The notes below the pieces were generated by a model that was not told where the DNA came from, did not search any database, and saw only the letters and a program-made list of their open reading frames with translations. The translations under genes were made by a program, and so were the position numbers. Source: Rickettsia typhi (GTDB lineage Bacteria; Pseudomonadota; Alphaproteobacteria; Rickettsiales; Deianiraeaceae). Taken from it: DNA of 6,998 nt. The stretch spans positions 1 through 6,998 of the forward strand of contig CAMAVG010000049.1 in assembly GCA_945861605.1 (NCBI GenBank), written 5' to 3'. Of the stretch, positions 1 to 6,303 are shown one piece after another; position 1 is the stretch's first letter, and each line of letters opens with the position of its first letter.

Positions 1-271
1 ATAGTGTGAGGATTTTGCGAATTTCCTCTTCGTTTTCGGGTGTCTTCACAAGTCTTCTTCCAACGAAAACCGCCTTATGGCAGGCAAGAACATCGCCATC
101 GAATTCAATATCCGCCTTGGATTTTGCCATTCGCTCGATGAATTTTACCGCAGTTTCTTTTTTAAAAAGTGCTTCCTGAATCTGAACTTCTTGAGTACTA
201 TAATTGTTCGTTAAAATTGAAAGCAGCGTGAGTGAATTTTTGCACGAAGGGACAAATGTGAATGCGTTCAT
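1..271 (-). CDS. Maf-like protein, N-terminal part, catalytically degenerate (runs off left edge)
   Basis: Reading from ATG at 271 leftwards gives 90 codons with no stop before the window ends, so the C-terminal half is missing here. The Maf family are nucleoside triphosphate pyrophosphatases that hydrolyse non-canonical or regulatory NTPs. The best match is residues 61-88, VLACHKAVFVGRRL followed by KTPENEEEIRKIL. This aligns with the family pattern 'viaADTvV.vGRRiLpK.e.eeeAr..L'. The N-terminus (PSCKNSLTLLSIL) sits where the family has 'aS.SPRR.eLL', and RMAKSKA where it has 'RLA..KA'. Key residues look changed: the SPRR loop is CKNS, the Asp-Glu of the 'DiDE' stretch is QE, and the catalytic ADT is CHK. 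It may therefore be inactive or have a different role. AAAGGA, about 7 nt before the ATG, is the best ribosome binding site in the window and supports this start. The Maf assignment rests on pattern memory and half a protein. Confidence 0.66.
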   Translation of the reverse strand, partial: MNAFTFVPSCKNSLTLLSILTNNYSTQEVQIQEALFKKETAVKFIERMAKSKADIEFDGDVLACHKAVFVGRRLVKTPENEEEIRKILTL

Positions 272-304
272 ATTTTTTCCTTTGCATCGGAAGAGTTTTG
301 GAGT

Positions 305-330
305 TTTGTCAAGATATTTTTCTTGACAAA
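305..330. repeat. Perfect inverted repeat in divergent promoter region
   Basis: Arms TTTGTCAAGA (305-314) and TCTTGACAAA (321-330) are exact reverse complements around a 6-nt spacer. The two arms place a TTGACA hexamer on the plus strand (323-328) and on the minus strand (312-307). The stem is too AT-rich and has no following T-run, so a terminator is unlikely. It could be a bidirectional pair of -35 boxes, an operator, or both. Confidence 0.6.
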
Positions 331-351
331 GGCAAATTTTAGTACTATTGT
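323..351 (+). promoter_or_regulatory. Putative sigma-70 promoter for the plus-strand membrane protein gene
   Basis: A consensus TTGACA (323-328) is followed, after 17 nt, by TATTGT (346-351), which matches TATAAT at four of six positions. Transcription would begin near 358, leaving about 18 nt of leader before the GTG at 376. The matching minus-strand TTGACA (312-307) would serve the Maf-like gene, but I see only poor -10 candidates at the right distance on that side. Confidence 0.5.
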
Positions 352-375
352 TTATTAAAGTTAAATTTTACAAAG

Positions 376-1215
376 GTGCCGAACACTGAACAATGGATTA
401 AAAAACTTGAGACTATCAGAGATGGACTTCATAATCAAAGTGATGGTGGTAAATTTACTGATGAGGGTAGCAGGTGTAGAAAGATAGCATTTGAGCTGTT
501 TGGAGAAGCACAATTTAAAAATAATGATGCTGATGGTTCAAAAAAAAATGTTGTAGCTTCATTTAATAATCTGATAAAGCTTCTCAACAATAAAGAAACG
601 CCTGATGAAGAACTGTTTGACGCTCGTAAAGAAGTCAAAACACAAGTGCGTGAAATTAATGGTAGTGCTGGTAGGCACTACATACATATGCGACACCACA
701 TGACTTTTAACTATATGTTGGAAGCAGCATGCGCTCAATATTTTAAAGAAAGAGACAAAGAAAATGATACGAGTAAATTTCAATGGCCAAATTTCACACA
801 AGGGGCGATAGGCGTAGGAGGTCTAGTCGTAACGGGTACTGCTATATTTTATTTAAAGAAATTATTTTCAACACCCACATCGTTATCAAGCACCCCAGTG
901 AATGGCGTTGAAAGAATAGAATATCACGCAGAATCGGGACCAGGCGACATGGAAATTGCATTGATGATATGCATTGCTGTTGCGTTGTTGGTAGCAACTG
1001 CCTGTGTAGCACACGGCTATGCCTCACAAGATAAAGAAGAAGATAAAAATTTAAAAAGCAGGCTTAATCAAGACAGCAAATCTTTTAGTCATTCGGAAGC
1101 AAATATTACAAAACAATCCGTTTCAGATAATGTGAGTCAAGCACAAAGTAATCGCGACTATAAGACACCATCCAAACACAAAGGCGACAATGGTAAAAAT
1201 AATCACTATTTCTGA
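376..1215 (+). CDS. Unrecognised protein with two transmembrane helices
   Basis: A 279-residue protein that I cannot assign to a family. Residues 1-140 are hydrophilic and mixed-charge, without a signal peptide, and include a His/Met-rich patch (HYIHMRHHM, 101-109). Two hydrophobic helices follow, at about 142-160 (ending before KKLF) and 192-215. They are joined by a loop of about 30 residues rich in Ser, Thr and Pro. The tail (217-279) is strongly polar, with an acidic/basic stretch (DKEEDKNLK) and then Ser/Asn/Gln/Lys-rich sequence that looks disordered. The arrangement suggests an inner-membrane hairpin with both long ends on the same side. It is the only plus-strand gene here, convergent with nrdA and divergent from the Maf-like gene. 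The start is GTG; no in-frame start exists upstream before the stop at 340-342. AAAGG directly abuts the start codon, too close for a normal ribosome binding site. A run of nine A (540-548) lies in the coding sequence. It could be a lineage-specific or host-interaction protein, but that is a guess. Confidence 0.7.
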   Translation: MPNTEQWIKKLETIRDGLHNQSDGGKFTDEGSRCRKIAFELFGEAQFKNNDADGSKKNVVASFNNLIKLLNNKETPDEELFDARKEVKTQVREINGSAGRHYIHMRHHMTFNYMLEAACAQYFKERDKENDTSKFQWPNFTQGAIGVGGLVVTGTAIFYLKKLFSTPTSLSSTPVNGVERIEYHAESGPGDMEIALMICIAVALLVATACVAHGYASQDKEEDKNLKSRLNQDSKSFSHSEANITKQSVSDNVSQAQSNRDYKTPSKHKGDNGKNNHYF

Positions 1216-1222
1216 GATGATG

Positions 1223-1251
1223 AAAATATAGTTGTGCATTGAACCCACAAC
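1223..1251 (-). terminator. Weak hairpin after nrdA, possible terminator
   Basis: The 42-nt gap between the convergent stops of the membrane protein gene and nrdA contains GTTGTG (1231-1236) and CACAAC (1246-1251), a 6-bp stem with a 9-nt loop. Read on the minus strand it is followed by TATATTTT, so it could end nrdA transcription. No T-run follows on the plus strand. The stem is short and the loop large, so this is a candidate only. Confidence 0.28.
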
Positions 1252-1257
1252 CCGTTC

Positions 1258-3045
1258 CTACTGGCAAGCCAAGCATTCGTCGTACATATCGACCGTTTTT
1301 CCACCTTGAGTTTTTGGCTTTGCCGTTGGGATTATGTCCTGTCCTGGTGCTTTTTCCGCCCTTTGAATTGATGACGAGCGGCAGTAGTAAAGCGATTTCA
1401 CACCTTTTTTCCAAGCGGCGAAGTGGATATCGTGCAGAACTCGTTTTTCAACATTACTTGCAAAGAAAACATTCAGAGATTGTGATTGACAAATGTATTT
1501 TTGTCTGTCGGCGGCGTGGTCAATTAGCCACATTTGGTTGATCTCCATCGCGGTTTTGAACACGGCTTTTTCTTCGGAAGTTAGACATTCCAAATGTTGG
1601 ACGGAGCCTTCGTTTAATGCAATTGATGACCAAGTTTTGTCGTTATCGCTTGCTTTAATTTGAAGAAGTTTTTTGAGGTACTTATTTCGAACGATGAATG
1701 AACCGGAAAGCGTTTTGTGCGTGTAGCAGTTTGCCGCGTAAGGTTCAATTCCGGGACTGGAATTGCCGGCGATGATCGAAATTGAAGCTGTTGGTGCAAT
1801 TGCAATTTTGTTTGCGAAACGTTCGGTTAAGCCGGCGGATTGGGCGTCTGGACATGAACCTTTTTCCTTGGCAATTTTTTTGCTTGCTTCGTCGGTTTTT
1901 GTTTTAATGTGAGCAAAAATCGCTTTATTCCATGATTTTGCCGCAACGCCTTCGATTGGAGTATTCTTGCTTTGTAAGAATGAGTGGAATCCCATTACGC
2001 CAAGCCCCACTGAGCGTTCCTGCGAGGCTGAATATTTTGCACGCTCCATTGCATCGGGTGCGCGTTTGATGAAATCCTCAAGGACATTGTCAAGGAAATT
2101 CATTATGTCTTCAATGAACATGTCATCACCTTTCCATGCTTCGAAATATTCCAAATTCAGAGATGAAAGGCAGCAAACTGCCGTGCGTTCTTTGTTGTTG
2201 TGGTCGTTGCCTGTAAGAAGTGTTATTTCAGCACATAGGTTTGATGTTTTGACTTTGAAATCGTGTGCTTTGTAGACATCAGGAAGATTTCTGTTGACGG
2301 TATCGGTGTAAAGAATGTATGGTTCTCCGGTTTCGACTCTTGAAGCGAGGATTTTGATCCATAAATCGCGTGCATTAACAGTGCTAACAACCTTTCCTGA
2401 TGATGGACTGAGTAAGTTCCAAGGCTTTCCCTCCTGAACGGCGTGCATGAAGGCGTCGCTAATACAAACACCGTGATGAATGTTGAGACATCGGCGGTTT
2501 GTATCGCCTGTTGGTCTTCTGATATCAATGAATTCTTCGATTTCGGGGTGGGTGTCCTGCATATAAACCGCGGCAGAACCACGACGAAGGCTTCCTTGTG
2601 AAATTGCTAGAGTCATTGAATCCACAACTTTGACAAAAGGAATTACGCCGGAAGTGTGTCCTTTTCCTGCAATTTCTTCGTTTATTGAGCGAATATTTCC
2701 AATATGCGTTCCAATTCCACCACCAGATGATGCCAAATAGACATTCTCGTTCCAAGTTTTTGCGATTGAATCAAGGGAATCCTGCATTTCGTTTAGGAAG
2801 CAGGAAATCGGTAAACCGCGATTCGTTCCACCATTGGCAAGGATTGGCGTCGCAGGCATAAACCACATTTTTGAGATATAATCGTAGATTCTTTGTGCGT
2901 GGGCGTCATCGTTTGAATAAGCTTTGGCAACGCGGGCGAAGAGGTCCTGACTGGTTTCGTCTCCAATGAGGTAGCGATCTTTTAAGACTGCAAGTCCGAA
3001 ATCTGTAACATTAGATTCCATCGCTTTGTTTGTTTGGATTGTCAT
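1258..3045 (-). CDS. nrdA: Ribonucleoside-diphosphate reductase alpha chain (class I), short form
   Basis: This is the large subunit of class I ribonucleotide reductase, which reduces ribonucleoside diphosphates to deoxyribonucleotides using a radical delivered by the beta chain (NrdB). In 595 residues the main catalytic elements are visible. Cys82 (ISCFLNE) and Cys291 (AVCCLSS) form the redox pair. NLCAE (269-273) carries the catalytic Asn, the thiyl-radical Cys271 and Glu. The PTASISIIAGNSSPGIEP region (418-435) is the substrate phosphate-binding and finger part. Tyr553-Tyr554 (LYYCRS) is the radical-transfer dyad expected in class I enzymes. The C-terminal ECLACQ (590-595) provides the CxxC that is re-reduced by thioredoxin or glutaredoxin. 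There is no N-terminal ATP cone, since the protein begins almost directly with the core, so dATP inhibition through that site is not expected. It lies 24 nt after the TAXI gene. No nrdB is present in the window. ATG at 3045 has no clear ribosome binding site; an in-frame ATG at 3021 is an alternative. Confidence 0.95.
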   Translation of the reverse strand: MTIQTNKAMESNVTDFGLAVLKDRYLIGDETSQDLFARVAKAYSNDDAHAQRIYDYISKMWFMPATPILANGGTNRGLPISCFLNEMQDSLDSIAKTWNENVYLASSGGGIGTHIGNIRSINEEIAGKGHTSGVIPFVKVVDSMTLAISQGSLRRGSAAVYMQDTHPEIEEFIDIRRPTGDTNRRCLNIHHGVCISDAFMHAVQEGKPWNLLSPSSGKVVSTVNARDLWIKILASRVETGEPYILYTDTVNRNLPDVYKAHDFKVKTSNLCAEITLLTGNDHNNKERTAVCCLSSLNLEYFEAWKGDDMFIEDIMNFLDNVLEDFIKRAPDAMERAKYSASQERSVGLGVMGFHSFLQSKNTPIEGVAAKSWNKAIFAHIKTKTDEASKKIAKEKGSCPDAQSAGLTERFANKIAIAPTASISIIAGNSSPGIEPYAANCYTHKTLSGSFIVRNKYLKKLLQIKASDNDKTWSSIALNEGSVQHLECLTSEEKAVFKTAMEINQMWLIDHAADRQKYICQSQSLNVFFASNVEKRVLHDIHFAAWKKGVKSLYYCRSSSIQRAEKAPGQDIIPTAKPKTQGGKTVDMYDECLACQ

Positions 3046-3069
3046 AGATGTGAATTACAAATTTATTTT

Positions 3070-4014
3070 TTATTTAATCATATTTTCCTTAAATGCCTTA
3101 ACAGCAGCATTGTTGACGGGAAATTGCAGCATCTCGGGGTTGATTGTTTGTACGGTGTTTTGCATTGTGACAGGTGAGTACTGTTTGAAGGAATCAAAAT
3201 TTTTGATTATATAATTTGTGATATCGTAAATGTTTTCATCGCTTGTATATTTTGATGTCACAAGAAGTGCTTTCGTTCCAAGTGTTTGAACGGGCTGAGA
3301 ATACCCAAGATACATTCCGGCAGGGATTGTGGAGAGTGAATAAAAGGCGTTTTGCTCCATTATTGTTTGAATAAATTCGGAAGAAAATGGAATAATTTTT
3401 GCACCACATTGTTCAATTAAGTTTTGCACAACTTTATTTGGTTGACCGCCAATCACGATTGAGGCATCGGCAATATTATTGCAAAGTGAGTGTTCAACGG
3501 CGGCTTGCGTTTCAGTTATGACTTTGAAATCGGAGGTTTTCAATGAAAGGAATTTCATTATTTGCGATGTGAAGTTTCGAACTCCCGAGCCGTCGATTCC
3601 GATATTGATTTTTTTACCTTTGATATCAGCGAAGCTTGTTATTCCCGAATTTTTTGATGCTATCAACAAGAATGTTTCGGTGTATAATGGAAAAACGGCG
3701 GATATACTTGAAACTTCACTGCGTTTTTTCTTCTCGGCAAGATATGTGAATAGTTCATCGGCTTGAACGAAGGCAAAGTTGTTGAGTCCGCCCTCAACAG
3801 CATTGAGATTATATTCCGAACCGGGTGTTGATTCCACAATACACTTTGTTTCGTTTTTTGAAGATAGGTTAAAAATGCGACAAATCGCCCCACCGCTTGG
3901 GTAGTAAAGCCCCGATGTTGAACCCGTTGCGATTGTGATTATTTCCGTTGCAAATGCGGAAAATGAAATGATGAACGAGGCAAATACAAACCTTATGAGG
4001 TTTAAAACCGGCAT
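3070..4014 (-). CDS. TAXI-family TRAP transporter solute-binding protein
   Basis: A periplasmic binding protein that captures a small solute for a TRAP-type secondary transporter. I prefer ATG at 4014 (314 residues), because it gives a compact signal peptide (1-22, cleavage after SAFA). The frame is open further to a TTG at 4068 (332 residues), but that adds a Phe/Leu-rich extension before the signal peptide. Neither start has a strong ribosome binding site. TAXI hallmarks are IATGSTSGLYYPSGGAICR (28-46) with the ligand-loop Gly/Ser residues, CIVESTPGSEYNLNAV (58-73), FAFVQAD (80-86) and DIKGKKINIGIDGSG (130-144). Cys45/Cys58 and Cys178/Cys203 occupy positions that usually pair in this family. 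The length is normal. The membrane partners (the DctM/DctQ-like permease) are not in the window, so the ligand cannot be inferred. Neighbours are the pseudouridine synthase upstream (117-nt gap) and nrdA downstream (24-nt gap). Confidence 0.9.
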   Translation of the reverse strand: MPVLNLIRFVFASFIISFSAFATEIITIATGSTSGLYYPSGGAICRIFNLSSKNETKCIVESTPGSEYNLNAVEGGLNNFAFVQADELFTYLAEKKKRSEVSSISAVFPLYTETFLLIASKNSGITSFADIKGKKINIGIDGSGVRNFTSQIMKFLSLKTSDFKVITETQAAVEHSLCNNIADASIVIGGQPNKVVQNLIEQCGAKIIPFSSEFIQTIMEQNAFYSLSTIPAGMYLGYSQPVQTLGTKALLVTSKYTSDENIYDITNYIIKNFDSFKQYSPVTMQNTVQTINPEMLQFPVNNAAVKAFKENMIK

Positions 4015-4077
4015 ATATAAAGAAAACTTTTTCAAAATAAATAAGTTATGCAAAAATATAAAAATCAAGGTTTTTTT

Positions 4078-4102
4078 ATTTCAAAAATTCACAATTTGAA
4101 AT
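4078..4102. repeat. AT-rich inverted repeat upstream of the TAXI gene
   Basis: ATTTCAAA (4078-4085) and TTTGAAAT (4095-4102) are exact reverse complements with a 9-nt spacer, between the pseudouridine synthase stop and the TAXI start. The arms have only one G/C pair each, so chance is a real possibility. It lies where a promoter or operator for the TAXI gene would be. On the minus strand it is followed by A rather than T, so it does not look like a terminator for the upstream gene. Confidence 0.3.
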
Positions 4103-4131
4103 TTATATTTTCTTTATTAACTGTGGAGTCC

Positions 4132-4938
4132 TTACTTCAGAAATTCGCACGGAACGGAGTATGTTTTCCCATCGAATTCAACGGAAAACGCATGTAGGAA
4201 CATTCTTTCTGCGGGAATTCCACCGTATTTTTCATCGCCGATGATCGGCATTCCAATGTGCGAAAGGTGTAGCCTGATCTGGTGCATTTTTCCTGTTTGT
4301 GGTTCAACCAAAATCACATTTTCGCTTGCTGAGCTAAACTTTGTTATGCAAGTTTTGCCTTCAGTTGCAACCATTTTTTGGAGGTGGGTATCCTTGTGAA
4401 TGTTTGTCGTTACTGTTCCGCTTTCTTGCGTAATTTTTTCAACCATTGCGTAATATTTTTTCTTCACAAGGTTTTGTGCAAAAAGTTGGGTGATATGTCT
4501 TGCCATATATTTATTCTTCGCAATAAGCATGATTCCGGATGTTTCGCGGTCAAGTCTGTGGGCGATTCTTGCTTCAATTTCATATTGCTTGGCAAGGACA
4601 TCGACGGAGATTCCGCTTGTCACACCGCCTTGGCTTGAAACACCGCACGGTTTATTTATTATGATAAGGTCGTCATTTTCAAAAATAATCCAACTTCGAA
4701 ACTGTTCAACAAGTGCAGGATTTACATAGATTTCCTGTGGGTTTTCCTCAAGGAAGTAGTAAACTTGAATTGCATCGCCGGTGGAAAGAGTCGCAGAAGG
4801 TTCGGCTTTTTTTTTATTGAGCTTGATTTTCTTTTCGCGAAGCAACCGTGCGACAAGGCTTTGCGGTATTGTAAATTTTTCGCGAATGAAGCGGTCGATT
4901 CTTGAGTTGTGGTAGTTTTTGTCAATTATTATTTCCAT
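4132..4938 (-). CDS. RluA-family pseudouridine synthase (RluC-like)
   Basis: This enzyme isomerises specific uridines in structured RNA, most likely 23S rRNA, to pseudouridine. In its 268 residues an S4 RNA-binding domain occupies about 10-65 (SRIDRFIREKF, SLVARLLREKKIKLN, LSTGDAIQVY). The catalytic domain follows from about 83 (IIFENDDLIIINKPCG). RIAHRLDRETSG (124-135) is the RluA signature, with Asp130 as the nucleophile. KKKYYAMV (159-166) supplies the conserved Tyr, and TGKMHQIRLHLSHIGMPIIGDEKYGG (215-240) is the conserved C-terminal motif. The N-terminal S4 domain and the QGG after the NKP motif fit the RluC branch, but RluD-like specificity cannot be excluded. The length is somewhat short compared with E. 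coli RluC. The ATG overlaps the end of the protease gene by 17 nt and has no evident ribosome binding site, suggesting translational coupling. A nine-A run (4807-4815 as T on the plus strand) encodes part of NKKKA. Confidence 0.92.
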   Translation of the reverse strand: MEIIIDKNYHNSRIDRFIREKFTIPQSLVARLLREKKIKLNKKKAEPSATLSTGDAIQVYYFLEENPQEIYVNPALVEQFRSWIIFENDDLIIINKPCGVSSQGGVTSGISVDVLAKQYEIEARIAHRLDRETSGIMLIAKNKYMARHITQLFAQNLVKKKYYAMVEKITQESGTVTTNIHKDTHLQKMVATEGKTCITKFSSASENVILVEPQTGKMHQIRLHLSHIGMPIIGDEKYGGIPAERMFLHAFSVEFDGKTYSVPCEFLK

Positions 4939-6301
4939 TGTGTTTTATTGAAGTTTTTATCGAAGAAATTGCCGCTTGAATAGCGAAATCTTCAATTGTG
5001 TTTGGTTCAACTGATTCCGTGGATTTCTCCACTTTTTCTTCGGTTTTGTTATCAACCTTTGTGGTTTGTTTGTCAAGTTTAATATGATTTTTATAGCTTG
5101 ACTCCTTGTTTGGGAAGAAACTTTTAATTTTTTCCTGCTTTTTGATTTCAAGTTCGGGGATTATAACATCGGGTTTGACGCCATCTGCCTGAATTGAATT
5201 GCCTTTTGGGGAATAATAAAGTGCGGTTGTCAGCTTCAACGCACCTTTTTCAACATCCTGAAGTGGATAAACGGTTTGCACGGATCCCTTTCCAAATGTT
5301 TTTTGCCCAATTACCATCGCGCGCGAATTTTCCTGTAATGCAAGGGCAGTAACTTCCGAAGCTGATGCGGAGTATGCGTTCACAAGGACCGCTGCTGGGA
5401 TGTTTTTTGAAATCGTTGGCTCTTCGTCGCTGTGAATTGCAATGTTTTTCCCCAGTAATGAATAGCGAATTTTGCGGCAGTTTTTTTTGCTTGAAATACA
5501 CGAATATTCGTCGCTGACTCTCATTTTTTCAACGGCGGAAACTTGGACGATTACGCTATTTTTTGCAACGAAAAGTGAGGAAATTGCAATTGCTGAGTCC
5601 AACAATCCACCCGGATTCGAACGCAAGTCAAGAATAATGCCTGAATATGATTCATATTTTTGGAGTGCTTTCGTGAAGTCGTCGAATGTTTTTTCGTTAA
5701 ATGTGCTTATAGTCACAATCAGTATGTCGTCAATTTTTTGTGATGAAACAGTTTCAACCTCAATGTTGTCACGCACAATTTCAAATTCTAGGGGTTTTTC
5801 TGGTGTTTTGTCCATATCTTTTCTGAAGACCTCAACCGTAACTTTTGTGCCTTTTTTGCCTCTGAGCAAACTTGAGGCTTCATCAATTGATATTCCAAAA
5901 GTGGATTGCGAATTGATGTGAGTGATGTAATCGCCGTTTTTCAAGCCAGCTTTTTCTGCGGGCATGCCTTTAATTACGCCAAAGACGCGAATCACGCCTT
6001 GGTGGGAATCGATGTGAATGCCAACTCCGGAAAAGCTTCCAGCAAGGGATTCCGTTAGCTTTGCATACTCCGCTTTTGTGTAATATGTTGAATGTGAGTC
6101 GATTTTTTCAAGAGCACCCTTCAGAATTCCGGCGGTTATGTCTTCGTCTTTGATATCGGTTCGGACGGAGTCTCGTTTCGCATCGTTGATGGTATTTCGC
6201 ACAAATTCAAGCTCGGATTCAGAATAATTTCCCGCAATTGCTTGGATGGATAATAAAAGCGTTGCGATAAAAACAAAGAATGTGCGTGTGATTGTATCCA
6301 T
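4922..6301 (-). CDS. S41 carboxy-terminal processing peptidase (CtpA/Prc type)
   Basis: A periplasmic serine protease that trims or degrades envelope proteins from their C-termini, in 459 residues. Residues 1-23 form a signal peptide (cleavage after QAIA). SHSTYYTKAEYAKL (69-82) and a PDZ domain (about 86-160, with GSFSGVGIHI and AGLKNGDYITHIN) follow. In the peptidase core LDLRSNPGGLLDSA (224-237) is typical. AYSASASEV (309-317) holds the nucleophile Ser313, TFGKGSVQT (335-343) the general-base Lys338, and Gln342 is also conserved. The Ser-Lys distance of 25 equals that in E. coli Prc. Two oddities: a stretch at about 254-301 is roughly 25 residues longer than usual and carries Cys268 and Cys275, and the C-terminal 385-435 is Lys/Glu/Thr-rich low complexity. 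The start is 2 nt after the GST gene's stop, with a weak GGA about 10 nt upstream. Confidence 0.93.
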   Translation of the reverse strand: MDTITRTFFVFIATLLLSIQAIAGNYSESELEFVRNTINDAKRDSVRTDIKDEDITAGILKGALEKIDSHSTYYTKAEYAKLTESLAGSFSGVGIHIDSHQGVIRVFGVIKGMPAEKAGLKNGDYITHINSQSTFGISIDEASSLLRGKKGTKVTVEVFRKDMDKTPEKPLEFEIVRDNIEVETVSSQKIDDILIVTISTFNEKTFDDFTKALQKYESYSGIILDLRSNPGGLLDSAIAISSLFVAKNSVIVQVSAVEKMRVSDEYSCISSKKNCRKIRYSLLGKNIAIHSDEEPTISKNIPAAVLVNAYSASASEVTALALQENSRAMVIGQKTFGKGSVQTVYPLQDVEKGALKLTTALYYSPKGNSIQADGVKPDVIIPELEIKKQEKIKSFFPNKESSYKNHIKLDKQTTKVDNKTEEKVEKSTESVEPNTIEDFAIQAAISSIKTSIKHNGNNN

Positions 6302-6303
6302 TT

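Noticed and set aside
305..330. Rho-independent terminator at the intergenic inverted repeat
   Set aside because: The stem has only three G/C pairs per arm and no T-run follows on either strand. Its location between divergent genes also does not need a terminator.
1239..2755. Open frames within nrdA on both strands (such as 1239-1541 plus, 2223-2582 minus, 2525-2755 minus)
   Set aside because: NrdA is continuous with all catalytic motifs in its own frame, so these are shadows and not extra genes.
4132..6301. Several overlapping open frames of 60-150 codons in the protease and synthase genes, for example 5472-5921 on the plus strand
   Set aside because: They lie opposite or out of frame with genes that have clear family motifs, have no ribosome binding site, and their translations show no recognisable domain.
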